A stretch of 64,000 bases of DNA from Streptococcus panodentis (GTDB taxonomy: Bacteria; Bacillota; Bacilli; Lactobacillales; Streptococcaceae): NCBI RefSeq assembly GCF_017884005.1, contig NZ_QFAY01000001.1:49682-113681 (forward strand), read 5' to 3'. Position 1 is the stretch's first letter. Every line of letters starts with the position of its first letter. The translations under genes and the position numbers were made by a program. Positions 9,438-18,459 of this stretch are shown one piece after another. Below the pieces are notes generated by a model that ran no database searches, was not told the origin of the DNA, and worked only from the letters and a program-made list of their open reading frames with translations.

Positions 9438-10475
9438 ATGAATCAAACTGTTCAATATTTACAAGAATTAACGGCTATTCCTTCCCCAACAGGCTTTACG
9501 GCTGAGGTGGCGGACTATCTGGTGAAGACTTTGGCTGGACTGGGCTATGAGCCCATCCGCACCAATAAGGGCGGCGTCCATGTCGTGGTCAAGGGGGCAA
9601 ATGATGACCAGCACCGGGTGGTGACGGCTCATGTCGACACGCTGGGGGCTATTGTCCGCGCTGTCAAGCCTGACGGCCGGCTCAAGCTGGACCGGATTGG
9701 CGGCTTCCCTTGGAATATGATCGAGGGTGAGAATTGCCTGGTTCATGTGGCCAGCAGCGGCAAGACGGTCAGCGGCACTATCTTGGTCCACCAGACCTCC
9801 TGCCATGTCTACAAGGATGCCGGGACGGTGGAGCGAACCCAGGACAATATGGAAGTCCGTCTGGACGAGAAAGTGACCAGCGAAAAAGAAACACGCGCCC
9901 TGGGCATTGAAGTCGGAGATTTCGTTTCCTTTGACCCACGGACCACTGTGACCGAAACCGGCTTTATCAAGTCCCGCTTCCTGGATGACAAGGTCAGCGC
10001 AGCTATTCTCCTCAACCTTTTGAGAGTCTATAAGGAGGAAGGTGTCAAGCTTCCGGTGACCACTCATTTTGCCTTCAGCGTCTTTGAGGAAGTAGGCCAC
10101 GGGGCCAATTCCAGCCTGCCGGCTCAGGCAGTCGAGTATCTGGCCGTAGACATGGGAGCCATGGGCGACGACCAGCAGACCGACGAGTACACCGTTTCCA
10201 TCTGCGTCAAGGATGCCTCCGGCCCTTACCACTATGAATTCCGCCAGCACTTGGTAAACCTGGCCAAGGAGCAGGAAATCCCCTACAAACTGGACATCTA
10301 TCCATTTTACGGTTCAGATGCCTCCGCAGCCATGAGCGCCGGAGCAGAAGTCAAGCATGCCCTGTTAGGCGCTGGTATCGAATCCAGTCACTCTTATGAG
10401 CGTACCCATATTGATTCAGTTGTCGCGACAGAGCGCATGGTGGATGCTTATCTGAGAAGCGGGTTGGTGGATTAA
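9438..10475 (+). CDS. M42 family metallo-aminopeptidase
   Basis: 345 residues, ATG preceded by AATGAGGAG. The two-metal ligand set of M42/glutamyl aminopeptidases is visible: His-Asp in TAHVDTLG, Asp in FLDDKVSA, the catalytic Glu pair in EEVGHG, Asp in AVDMG and a late His in ESSHSYERTH. Such enzymes trim N-terminal residues from peptides in the cytoplasm as large tetrahedral shells. No signal peptide. It differs from the classical streptococcal pepA product, so I give no symbol. Monocistronic; a MITE composite follows the stop codon directly. Family certain, substrate unknown. Confidence 0.9.
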   Translation: MNQTVQYLQELTAIPSPTGFTAEVADYLVKTLAGLGYEPIRTNKGGVHVVVKGANDDQHRVVTAHVDTLGAIVRAVKPDGRLKLDRIGGFPWNMIEGENCLVHVASSGKTVSGTILVHQTSCHVYKDAGTVERTQDNMEVRLDEKVTSEKETRALGIEVGDFVSFDPRTTVTETGFIKSRFLDDKVSAAILLNLLRVYKEEGVKLPVTTHFAFSVFEEVGHGANSSLPAQAVEYLAVDMGAMGDDQQTDEYTVSICVKDASGPYHYEFRQHLVNLAKEQEIPYKLDIYPFYGSDASAAMSAGAEVKHALLGAGIESSHSYERTHIDSVVATERMVDAYLRSGLVD

Positions 10476-10479
10476 GGCT

Positions 10480-10742
10480 TATCGTCATTTAGTTTATCTT
10501 TTATTACTTTGTTAGCTCGCCTTGCTACAATAGACTAGAAGGCTGTTGTAGGTTGTGGATATGGCAAGTGAAGCTTGCATCAGCTGTACTTTTGATGCTT
10601 CCTCTCGGAAGCTTTATCCGCCATCTCAAAACCTCCACTGGAGTTTTGAGCAGCTCGCTGCCCTATCGTCCTGTATTTTAAGCGACAGGATAAAACTGTC
10701 CCCCAGACAGTTTCACTGCTAAAAGCAAACTAAAAGACTATA
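10480..10742 (+). repeat. Composite MITE-like element with terminal inverted repeats
   Basis: Starts TATCGTCATTTAGTTTATC and ends AGCAAACTAAAAGACTATA, the same imperfect 24-bp inverted ends, bounded by TA, as the 106-bp elements at 20651 and 37803. The body is longer (263 bp) and its inside resembles that of the element at 12444, including GGTTGTGGATA, GAAGCTTGCATCAGC and CCTATCGTCCTGTATTT. It occupies most of the gap between the M42 gene and the amylase. Confidence 0.8.
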
Positions 10743-10798
10743 CATGCTAACTGTCTAGATTGCTGAAGTTTTTCATTGGCTAGTATCAAAATCAGTAG

Positions 10799-10840
10799 CA
10801 AAAAACCGATTCACAGTTTGAGCTGCGAGTCGGTTTTTAT
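10799..10840. terminator. Bidirectional terminator between convergent M42 and amylase genes
   Basis: Arms AAAAACCGA and TCGGTTTTT (10801-10809 and 10830-10838) give T runs on both strands. Confidence 0.85.
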
Positions 10841-10846
10841 TTGGCT

Positions 10847-12295
10847 TTATCTGACACTCCACACACTGACCGATCCTTCCTCCACGGGAAAGTCGCCCCA
10901 GCCTTCCTGGTCGATGGTGACAGTGGCTGCTGAGTGGCTCAGGTAGTCGGTAAATTCCTGTCCTGCCCACTCTGGTCCGACCTGCATGCGCTTGCTGGCG
11001 GGGCCGCTGTTGCTGATGACAACGGCGATTGGCTGGCTGTCTTCTTTGCCCTGACGGGTCCAGCCGATGCAGTTGGCCTCATCAAAGTAGTCTGTCTGCT
11101 GGCCGTAGGCGAGATTGAGGCGGATGTCCAGGAGTTTATCCAGGATTTCTTGGAAGCTTTGCTGGGCAAAGTCACCCTCAATACCGTAGTAGTCTCCGTA
11201 AAAGACACAGGGCAGGCCAGCTTCCCGCAGCAGGATAAGGGCGTAGGCAGCCGGTTTGAACCATTCTTCAACAGTAGATTCCAGGGCCTGCCCCCGCTGG
11301 GTGTCGTGATTGTCCACAAAGGTCACAGCTGATTCAGGGTGATTTTTTGCTAGGCTGTAGTCAAAAATGGTGCGCAGGTCATAGTCTGCCCCGGCCTTGC
11401 CGGCATCAAAGAAATTCTGATGCAGCTTAACATCGACCAGATCAAAGCGGTAGTCAATACTGGACAGATAAGCATCGTTGGCTGTCTCATCGCCATTCCA
11501 AAATTCGCCGAAGACATAGAAATCCTCACCGTATTTTTCGGTAATATCACGGATGAAATTGCCCATAAAGAAAGAGTCAATGTGCTTGACCGCATCCAGC
11601 CGAAAGCCGTGGACTCCCGTCGTTTCGATGAACCAGTAGGCCCAGTCGTAGAGATTCTGGATGACTTCGGGGTGCTTAAAGTCAATATCAGCATACATGA
11701 GGTAGTCATAGTTGCCGTTTTCCCTATCCACCAGCCCATTTTCTGCCCAGCCTTTATTGTCGCCCTGAATCAGATAAATGCCGGATTTATTTTGGGCGGC
11801 ATCATAGTCGGTCCCGGTGAAGTGGTACCAGTGCCACTCAAAGTCATTGTATGTCTGCTGGCGGCCGGGAAAGGTAAAGTGGGTCCAGCCTTCAATGTCA
11901 AAGGGTTCAGACAGGGCCTGGGTTCGGTTGCTTGGGTCTACCTCAACAACTGAAAATGTCTCGGTCTCATCCGCAGCGGCCTTGTGATTGAGCACCACAT
12001 CGGCGATAGCTTCAATGCCGTTTTCTTTTAAAGTTTGGATTGCCTTGAGATAGTCTTCTTTGCTGCCATACTTGGTACGGACTGTCCCTTTCTGGTCAAA
12101 TTCCCCCAAATCAAACAGGTCATAGACACCGTAGCCGACGTCATTGGATCCGGTTCCCTTAAAAGCCGGCGGCAGCCAAATTTTTCGGATGCCCTTAGCA
12201 GCAAGTTCAGGTGCAGCCTGAGCCAGCCGTTTCCAATGCTGGCCATCATCTGGTAAATACCATTCAAAATACTGCATTAAGGTTTGATTGTCCAT
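10847..12295 (-). CDS. amyS: Cytoplasmic alpha-amylase, GH13
   Basis: 482 residues with no signal peptide, the usual size of the intracellular GH13 subfamily 5 amylase of streptococci and bacilli. The catalytic triad is clear: Asp234 in GFRLDAVKHID, Glu264 in VFGEFWNGD and Asp331 in FVDNHDT. N-terminal QYFEWY and the calcium-site region DVVLNHKA fit the subfamily. It hydrolyses internal alpha-1,4 bonds of maltodextrin or stored glycogen in the cell. It is the only gene of its transcript, with its own promoter at 12328-12356 and a terminator shared with the M42 gene. The symbol follows streptococcal usage. Confidence 0.9.
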   Translation of the reverse strand: MDNQTLMQYFEWYLPDDGQHWKRLAQAAPELAAKGIRKIWLPPAFKGTGSNDVGYGVYDLFDLGEFDQKGTVRTKYGSKEDYLKAIQTLKENGIEAIADVVLNHKAAADETETFSVVEVDPSNRTQALSEPFDIEGWTHFTFPGRQQTYNDFEWHWYHFTGTDYDAAQNKSGIYLIQGDNKGWAENGLVDRENGNYDYLMYADIDFKHPEVIQNLYDWAYWFIETTGVHGFRLDAVKHIDSFFMGNFIRDITEKYGEDFYVFGEFWNGDETANDAYLSSIDYRFDLVDVKLHQNFFDAGKAGADYDLRTIFDYSLAKNHPESAVTFVDNHDTQRGQALESTVEEWFKPAAYALILLREAGLPCVFYGDYYGIEGDFAQQSFQEILDKLLDIRLNLAYGQQTDYFDEANCIGWTRQGKEDSQPIAVVISNSGPASKRMQVGPEWAGQEFTDYLSHSAATVTIDQEGWGDFPVEEGSVSVWSVR

Positions 12296-12327
12296 ACTGG
12301 ATACCTCACATTCTTGGTGTTGGACCT

Positions 12328-12356
12328 ATTTTACCAAAAGAAGCAGAAATCAGCAA
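12328..12356 (-). promoter_or_regulatory. Amylase promoter
   Basis: On the minus strand, -35 TTGCTG (12351-12356), a 17-base spacer and -10 TAAAAT (12328-12333), followed by the ribosome site GTGAGG before the ATG at 12295. No cre-like sequence is seen in it. Confidence 0.7.
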
Positions 12357-12443
12357 ACCTCCGAGGGCCTTATCGAGAAGAGAGGGGCCGCTGTGATAGC
12401 GGCGCAAGCAGCTGCAGGCTGCTGAGACGAGTCAGACTCCGTC

Positions 12444-12708
12444 TAGTCATGTAGTTTAGCTTTTATTAGATCGTTAGCTCGGCTTGCTTTAACAGTCCGG
12501 GGGAGTGAAAAGGTTTGGGGGACCTTTTCAGCCCGAATCTAGAAACGAGATAGTGAGGTAGAAAGGTTGTGGATAAGGTAAGCGAAGCTTGCATCAGCCG
12601 TACTTTTGAGACTTCCTCACGGTCTTTTATCTTCCCCCCCTATCGTCCTGTATTTAAGCGATAGGCTGAAACTGTCCCCCGGACATAAAAGCAAACTAAA
12701 AGACTAGA
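12444..12708 (+). repeat. Composite MITE-like element
   Basis: Left end TAGTCATGTAGTTTAGCTTT, right end AAAGCAAACTAAAAGACTAG, about 265 bp, related in ends and interior to the element at 10480-10742. It contains a stretch AACAGTCCGGGGGAGTGAAA that also appears in shortened form in the element at 63857. With a further GC-rich tail it fills the 577-base gap between the amylase and the X-prolyl peptidase. Confidence 0.75.
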
Positions 12709-12801
12709 TAAGCCAGCCGCGATGTTGCCGGCTGCGTCAGCTGTTCTGGGAGGCAATCCTGCTTTTATGTCAATTTTTCTCAAAATAATGAGAATAATAT
12801 A

Positions 12802-12830
12802 TTGAATTTGAAGCGCTTACAGGTTATAAT
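12802..12830 (+). promoter_or_regulatory. Promoter of the X-prolyl peptidase with embedded cre
   Basis: -35 TTGAAT (12802-12807), a 17-base spacer, -10 TATAAT (12825-12830). The spacer contains TTGAAGCGCTTACA (12808-12821), matching 12 of 14 positions of the cre consensus TGWAANCGNTNWCA with the whole core intact. CcpA bound here would sit on RNA polymerase and repress, so catabolite repression is the expected control. Confidence 0.75.
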
Positions 12831-12872
12831 GAAGTGGTAATAAAAAACTGATTTACAGAAAGGGAGCTTCTT

Positions 12873-15818
12873 ATGAAAAAGAAAAAATGGCTCAGTTTTA
12901 TGCTGCCCAGCTTATTGGCTGCACCTTTTATTTTGTCTCAGGCCGTGCAGGCGGATGAGGTCCTGCAGGCTGATAGCAGCAGTGCCGAGCAGACTGCTGT
13001 CAGCCCTGCGGCCATCTCTGATCAAAGCAGCCAGCCGGCTGTTCTGACGGTAGAAAGCAGGGAGGCAGCAGCAGACAGTGCAGTCTCAGCAGCTCAGGAA
13101 TCTTCCCAAGTGGACGGGGGCGGCACTGCCGAGGACAGAACAGCATCCTCTGGAGAACTCTCTCAGGGGCAGGACCGGTCTGGGGCGGATGCGAATGCTG
13201 CCCCGACTGCTCTGCTGACTGCGGCGACAGGCCAAGAGCTCGCAGCTTATACCGGCCGTCTTGCTGATGCTTCTCTGTCTGACAAGAGTCTGACAGTGCA
13301 GGATGCTGTAGATGAACTGCTCAAATGGGCGGCAGTCAGCGACTCTCAGCTGGGCAGCAGCGCTCAAGATCGAATCAGCTTCGCTAAAAGTCTGGGCATG
13401 ATTGGGCAGGAGATGGATGCTGCTTCCAGTGTGCCGACGGCAGATTTGCAGTCGATGTACGCTCTTGCCAAGCAGCTTTATGACGCCTATCGGGCAGAGA
13501 AAAAAGCGCCTCTCTTTCTGAATGGCCGAGCACAGCCCATTTTCCCTTATAGCAGCGGCCAAAAGGAAGACAGCGATTATGCCTATGAGGACAGTGAGAT
13601 TGTCCGTTTTCCAGTTTATGTAGAGACTGATTATGACACTGACGGCGACGGCCAGCGCGATTTGGTCAAGGCCATTGTGCAGCTTCCTAAGGCTGCGGCA
13701 AATGGTGATTTTAAGGCTTCTACGATTTTGGAAGCCCGCCCTTATGTTGCCGGCACGCTGGATGAAAGCTATGTGACGCTGGAAAGTCTGGGCCTGCCGA
13801 CCAATGGCTCCTATGATATGAAGCAGCTGCGCAGCCAGCCGGCCAAACGTCAGCCGGTTTCCGCTATGACGACAGTTGAGGCGGCCAAGCGGGCCAAGGC
13901 GTCAGACTGGTATTATTACAGTCCTTATGAGGGGATTTATGATTATGAAGATTTGAATTGGTATGATTATTTTCTGGTGCGGGGCTATGCTTTTATTTCC
14001 AGTGCCGGATTGGGAACCAGAGGGTCTGAAGGTTTTAATACGACCGGATCTGACCTAGAAATCGCAGCCTTTAAGAATATTATCGAATGGGTCAATGGCC
14101 AGCGGACAGCCTACACGGATAAGACCGGCAATATCGAAATCAAGGCTGACTGGGCCAATGGCAAGGTGGCAATGACGGGCCTTTCCTGGGCTGGCACCAC
14201 GACCTTCGGTGTCGCAGCGACCGGCGTTGAGGGCCTGAAGACCATTATTCCGGCGGCTGGGATTGCTTCTTGGTATGATTATTTCAATAGTCAGGGCACA
14301 GCCTATACCAATCCGCCTTACAGTGATCTGTCCTGGCTGTCTTTGTATGTCTCTACCCGGATCCTGGATGCAGCAGACTGGGCGACTGTCTGGAATAAAT
14401 ATGCTGATTACATCAATCAGCTAAATAAGGACCAGAATGCCCACGGCCGCAATTACAGCGAGGTTTGGCAGGAGAGGGATTATACTCTCAGTCCGGAAAA
14501 ACTGAAAACCAGCGCTCTTTTGGTGCACGGTCTCAATGATGACAATGTCAAAACCAAGCAGTTTGAGCTCATGTATGATGCCTTGAAAAAGGCTGGGCAG
14601 GATGTTAAGCTCTATCTGCATCAGGGCGACCATGTGTATCCGGCAGCAATGTCCCGCGGCTACGGTATCACAGCCAACAAGCAGAATTTCTATGACCTGC
14701 TGAATACTTGGCTTTCTCATTATCTCTACGATGTCGAAAACAAGGTCACTGAGCTTCCGGCTGTATTAGCACAAAACAACTACGATCCCAATCAATGGAC
14801 CAGCTACGATGACTGGAAGAGCAGCGGCCGGCTGATTCTGACGGCTCAGTCCAAACGGCTGCAGGAAACAATTTCCAGTGATTATGCCGGCGCAGGAATT
14901 GACATCAGCAGGCGGGATGAAGCAGTCAGTCAAGCCTCCTCCAAAGCCAATCTGACCTTTATCAGCGAGGTGACAGAAGATACGACTATCAAGGGCCTCA
15001 TTCCAGTGCATTTTCAGGCAGCTTTGGCTAAGGGCAGCGGCAGCAATCTGCAGGTGAATGCTCTTCTGGTGGATCTATCGGATCAGGAATTTGACGTGGT
15101 CGGAAATGGCTCTGCCAGCGACCAAACAGACAGCGGTGCCTTTTGGCAGGGCAGCAGTCTGAGCAATCTGGATATTAAAAACTTTGCCACAATCAAAACC
15201 AAGTACAAGGTCATTGCCAAGGGCTGGATCAATCTGGCCAATCCCGAGTCCGGCTATGAGCCCTCCAGTTCCCGCAGCAGCATTGACCCGACAGACGGTC
15301 TTTTCCGCGACTATACGGTCTATCTGCAGCCCAATCTCTACACTGTCAAAAAGGGCCACAAGCTGGCTCTGGTACTGAATACCTATGACCCCAGCGATCT
15401 GAGGATTGACTCTCCCTATGAAGTGACCTTCAGGACCGATTCTATCAGCGCGGTCATACCGATTGCAGAAGCGACCCGACTGCAAAAGGCCATCTATGCA
15501 GCCAATGCTGCAGACAGCGATTATGCCAGTCTGCCGGACATCACAGGAGCTAAGCTGGTGGCACCGGCCGTTGCAGTGATTCCTGAATATATCTTTGCAG
15601 ACCAAGATGTCCAAACGAGCCCTAGTCTTCAGCTGACGGTTCACTACGCTGCTCACTATGAGAAGAAAGGCAGCCAGCAGCCGGCAGCACAGCAGGATTT
15701 GGCGGCTCTGCCCCAAACAGGCAGCTCAGAAAGCAAGGGCTTGCTGGCATTGGGAGCAGCCATGCTTTTAGGAGCCTTCGGCCTGTCCAATCTGTCTAAA
15801 AAGAAAACACATGGTTAG
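12873..15818 (+). CDS. Cell-wall-anchored X-prolyl dipeptidyl peptidase (S15)
   Basis: 981 residues from an ATG with AAAGGGAGC. A signal peptide (residues 1-27) and a low-complexity Ala/Ser/Gln-rich stretch (about 30-110) precede the PepX-type catalytic region. Ser438 sits in the GLSWAG nucleophile elbow; the other triad members are probably Asp556 or 557 in GLNDDNV and His587 in GDHVYP. A beta-rich C-terminal domain (about 700-900) matches S15 enzymes. LPQTG at 946-950, a hydrophobic span and KKKTHG direct sortase anchoring. A surface enzyme of this kind is known in S. gordonii. It removes X-Pro dipeptides from peptides at the cell surface, feeding peptide uptake. Distinct from cytosolic PepX, which lacks the sorting signals. 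Confidence 0.93.
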   Translation: MKKKKWLSFMLPSLLAAPFILSQAVQADEVLQADSSSAEQTAVSPAAISDQSSQPAVLTVESREAAADSAVSAAQESSQVDGGGTAEDRTASSGELSQGQDRSGADANAAPTALLTAATGQELAAYTGRLADASLSDKSLTVQDAVDELLKWAAVSDSQLGSSAQDRISFAKSLGMIGQEMDAASSVPTADLQSMYALAKQLYDAYRAEKKAPLFLNGRAQPIFPYSSGQKEDSDYAYEDSEIVRFPVYVETDYDTDGDGQRDLVKAIVQLPKAAANGDFKASTILEARPYVAGTLDESYVTLESLGLPTNGSYDMKQLRSQPAKRQPVSAMTTVEAAKRAKASDWYYYSPYEGIYDYEDLNWYDYFLVRGYAFISSAGLGTRGSEGFNTTGSDLEIAAFKNIIEWVNGQRTAYTDKTGNIEIKADWANGKVAMTGLSWAGTTTFGVAATGVEGLKTIIPAAGIASWYDYFNSQGTAYTNPPYSDLSWLSLYVSTRILDAADWATVWNKYADYINQLNKDQNAHGRNYSEVWQERDYTLSPEKLKTSALLVHGLNDDNVKTKQFELMYDALKKAGQDVKLYLHQGDHVYPAAMSRGYGITANKQNFYDLLNTWLSHYLYDVENKVTELPAVLAQNNYDPNQWTSYDDWKSSGRLILTAQSKRLQETISSDYAGAGIDISRRDEAVSQASSKANLTFISEVTEDTTIKGLIPVHFQAALAKGSGSNLQVNALLVDLSDQEFDVVGNGSASDQTDSGAFWQGSSLSNLDIKNFATIKTKYKVIAKGWINLANPESGYEPSSSRSSIDPTDGLFRDYTVYLQPNLYTVKKGHKLALVLNTYDPSDLRIDSPYEVTFRTDSISAVIPIAEATRLQKAIYAANAADSDYASLPDITGAKLVAPAVAVIPEYIFADQDVQTSPSLQLTVHYAAHYEKKGSQQPAAQQDLAALPQTGSSESKGLLALGAAMLLGAFGLSNLSKKKTHG

Positions 15819-15826
15819 AAAACAGC

Positions 15827-15872
15827 AAAAGCAGCAGAACTTCTCTATGAAGCGGAAGTTCTGTCTGCTTTT
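15827..15872 (+). terminator. Intrinsic terminator after the X-prolyl peptidase
   Basis: Long stem: AAAAGCAG and CTGCTTTT outside, AGAACTTC and GAAGTTCT inside. Confidence 0.85.
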
Positions 15873-15929
15873 GATGCTTCCTCTTTGATTTTTTGGATAG
15901 GACTTTCTTACATATCAAAGGAAAACATT

Positions 15930-17552
15930 ATGAAACAGTTTATTCAAGACATTTTTGACCAGAGTATGGCGATTGAAAGTTTTACTCATACCAGCTCTGA
16001 GCGCGCTATTGAAGACTTTCTCCAGAAGACAATCAGCCGGCTTCCTTATTTTCAAAAGCATCCAGACCGATACGGCCGCTTCCAAATCCCGGATGATGTC
16101 TACGGCCGCAGTGTCAACTGGGCTCTGGTGAAGCGGGATGCCGCCGATACGGTTATTCTCTTTCACCATCATGATACAGTAGATATTGAAGATTTTGGCA
16201 GCCTCAGGGCCTATGCATTTGATAGTCAGGCTCTCAAGGAAAAACTGCCGGATCTGTCTCCAAAAGAAGAAGTAGTGGATGATCTTTCTTCTGACCAATG
16301 GCAGTTTGGCCGGGGGTCCTGTGATATGAAGGCTGCCTTGGCCCTGCAGCTGGGAGTGCTGGCAGCATACGCTGAAGCCGATACCGGACAGGTCAATCTG
16401 CTCTATCTGTCTGTCGGGGATGAAGAATCCTACTCTCAGGGCATGCGGGCAGCAAACAGCCTGCTCTGTGAATTGCAGGAGCGTTTTGGACTTCATTACA
16501 TATTGGCGGTGGATTCGGAGCCTTTTGAAAGTGAGTCTGCTGAAGAAAAAGTCCTCCATATCGGCACAGTGGGTAAGCTCTTGCCGGTCTTTGTCACACA
16601 GGGCATTCTGTCCCATATGAAAGAGCCGCTGAAAGGCATCAGTGCTGTCTCTCTCTTGGCTAAGCTGGTTGAGAAGATGGATCTCAATCCGGTCCTAGCG
16701 GACACTGCTTACGGTGAGCAGTCGCCGCTGCCTTCCTGGTCCTACATGCGGGACCTCAAGGAGCAATATGATGTTTCGACCGTGCTGCGGGCCGCCGGCG
16801 CTCTCAGTCTGCTCTATCTGGACCGCAGTCCCAAGGAGCTGATGACCCTTATCCGCCGGCTCAGTCAGGAAGCCGTTGATGACTTTTATCAACGTCATCT
16901 GCAGCTGCAGAAAATCTATCAGGAAAGCTGGGAGATTCCCAAACCGCGGGTCCTGACCTATCAGGAATTGCTGCAGGAATGCCAGAGCAGGCCTGATTTT
17001 GCAGCAGTGCTGGCACAGATAGAGCAGGAAGGACAGGAGTCTTTAAAAAACGGTGCTTCCTATCAGGAAATCACCATCGGCAATATTCAGAAAATCCTTG
17101 ATTTCCACGACCGCAAGGAAGCGCTGGTTATTATAGCCATTGCACCGCCCTATTACCCTTCTGTCAACTGCCGGCGGCTGGCAGAGAGCGGGATTGATAT
17201 AGAAAAGCTAATCAGTCTGTACAGAGACTATTTGGCTGATACAGCAGGCTGCCGCCTCAACGTAGAAGAGTTTTTCATGGGGATTTGCGACATCAGCTAC
17301 TGTTCCTTGGAAAAACCGCTGGCAGATTATGAGCAGCTGCTGGAAAGCATGGCAGTGCCGCGGAATCTCTATAGCATTGATTTTCCTAAGATTGCTGCCA
17401 TCAATGTTCCGGGAATCAATCTGGGACCTTGGGGCAAGGATCTGCACCAGCTGACGGAGCGTGTCTTTGAAAAGGATATGCTGGAGACCATCCCCAACTT
17501 TTTGCTTTATTTGCTGGAGAATATTGCTGCCATCAGACTTGCAGAGCGCTGA
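15930..17552 (+). CDS. M20 family peptidase, RocB-like
   Basis: 540 residues from the ATG at 15930, chosen over the upstream in-frame ATG at 15885 because AAAGGAAAAC sits just before it. Metal-site motifs of M20 enzymes are seen: His in HHHDTVDIE, Asp in GRGSCDMKAA and the Glu pair in VGDEESYSQG. The long insert-rich form resembles RocB, a protein of uncertain role associated with arginine use in bacilli. No arginine genes are adjacent. Cytoplasmic. Likely an amidohydrolase or peptidase of small substrates; the substrate cannot be read from the sequence. Confidence 0.8.
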   Translation: MKQFIQDIFDQSMAIESFTHTSSERAIEDFLQKTISRLPYFQKHPDRYGRFQIPDDVYGRSVNWALVKRDAADTVILFHHHDTVDIEDFGSLRAYAFDSQALKEKLPDLSPKEEVVDDLSSDQWQFGRGSCDMKAALALQLGVLAAYAEADTGQVNLLYLSVGDEESYSQGMRAANSLLCELQERFGLHYILAVDSEPFESESAEEKVLHIGTVGKLLPVFVTQGILSHMKEPLKGISAVSLLAKLVEKMDLNPVLADTAYGEQSPLPSWSYMRDLKEQYDVSTVLRAAGALSLLYLDRSPKELMTLIRRLSQEAVDDFYQRHLQLQKIYQESWEIPKPRVLTYQELLQECQSRPDFAAVLAQIEQEGQESLKNGASYQEITIGNIQKILDFHDRKEALVIIAIAPPYYPSVNCRRLAESGIDIEKLISLYRDYLADTAGCRLNVEEFFMGICDISYCSLEKPLADYEQLLESMAVPRNLYSIDFPKIAAINVPGINLGPWGKDLHQLTERVFEKDMLETIPNFLLYLLENIAAIRLAER

Positions 17553-17659
17553 ACCTTCCGCATGCGGCTGTGCGGACAAGGGCCTGTCTGCTGCCTGCAA
17601 TCGGGCACAATCTTGCAGAAAGACTGGTTTCACTGAATATAAACTTTTTTTAAGACGAA

Positions 17660-17687
17660 TTGCTGCGAAAATAGTATACTATATTAT
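17660..17687 (+). promoter_or_regulatory. Probable promoter of the ABC exporter pair
   Basis: TTGCTG (17660-17665), 16 bases, TATTAT (17682-17687), followed by ribosome site AAAGGAGAG before the ATG at 17716. Confidence 0.5.
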
Positions 17688-17715
17688 ACAAGAATAGATA
17701 AAGGAGAGCTTTTTT

Positions 17716-18459
17716 ATGATTGAATTTAAAGATGTTACCAAAGTTTATGAAGGAACGGTAGCCCTGAATCAGCTGAATCTGGTCTTAGAAAGCGGGGAGA
17801 TTGTCGGTTTAATCGGCCATAATGGTGCCGGCAAGTCAACAACCATTAAATCTCTGGTCAGCGTGATCAACCCCAGCAGCGGTCAGATTCTGGTTGACGG
17901 CCAGGACTTGGCTGCCAATCGTTTGGAGATCAAGAAAAAAATCGGGTATGTTGCGGATTCCCCTGACCTTTTCCTGCGCCTGACTGCTAATGAATTTTGG
18001 GAGCTGGTGGCGACTTCCTATGATATGACAACGGCAGAAACAGAAGCGCGCCTGACAGAGCTGCTGGATCTCTTTGATTTTGCCAGCCACCGCTATGAGG
18101 TCATCGAGTCCTTCTCTCACGGGATGCGGCAAAAGGTCTTTGTCATCGGTGCCCTCCTGTCGGATCCGGATATTTGGGTTTTGGATGAACCGCTGACCGG
18201 TCTGGACCCGCAGGCAGCCTTTGACCTTAAGCAAATGATGCGCCAGCATGCTGACAAGGGCAATACGGTGCTCTTTTCTACCCATGTCTTGGAAGTGGCA
18301 GAGCAGCTCTGTGATAAAATTGCCATTCTTAAAAAAGGTGCTCTCATTTTCTACGGCAGCATTGCAGAGCTAAAAGGCCAGCATCCAGAAGAATCACTGG
18401 AAAGCATTTATCTAGGTTTGGCCGGTCGAAGAGAAGAGGTGAGCTCAGATGCGTCTTAA
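17716..18459 (+). CDS. ABC transporter ATP-binding protein
   Basis: 247 residues with Walker A GHNGAGKST, Q-loop region YVADSPDLFLR (the usual Gln replaced by Asp), a diverged signature FSHGMRQK in place of LSGGQ, Walker B WVLDEPLTGLDP and switch His in STHVLE. This is the drug/peptide-export subfamily. Its end overlaps the permease start by 11 bases, so the two are translationally coupled and form one exporter. Cargo unknown; related pairs are linked to protein secretion control (EcsAB type) or antimicrobial peptide export. Confidence 0.88.
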   Translation: MIEFKDVTKVYEGTVALNQLNLVLESGEIVGLIGHNGAGKSTTIKSLVSVINPSSGQILVDGQDLAANRLEIKKKIGYVADSPDLFLRLTANEFWELVATSYDMTTAETEARLTELLDLFDFASHRYEVIESFSHGMRQKVFVIGALLSDPDIWVLDEPLTGLDPQAAFDLKQMMRQHADKGNTVLFSTHVLEVAEQLCDKIAILKKGALIFYGSIAELKGQHPEESLESIYLGLAGRREEVSSDAS

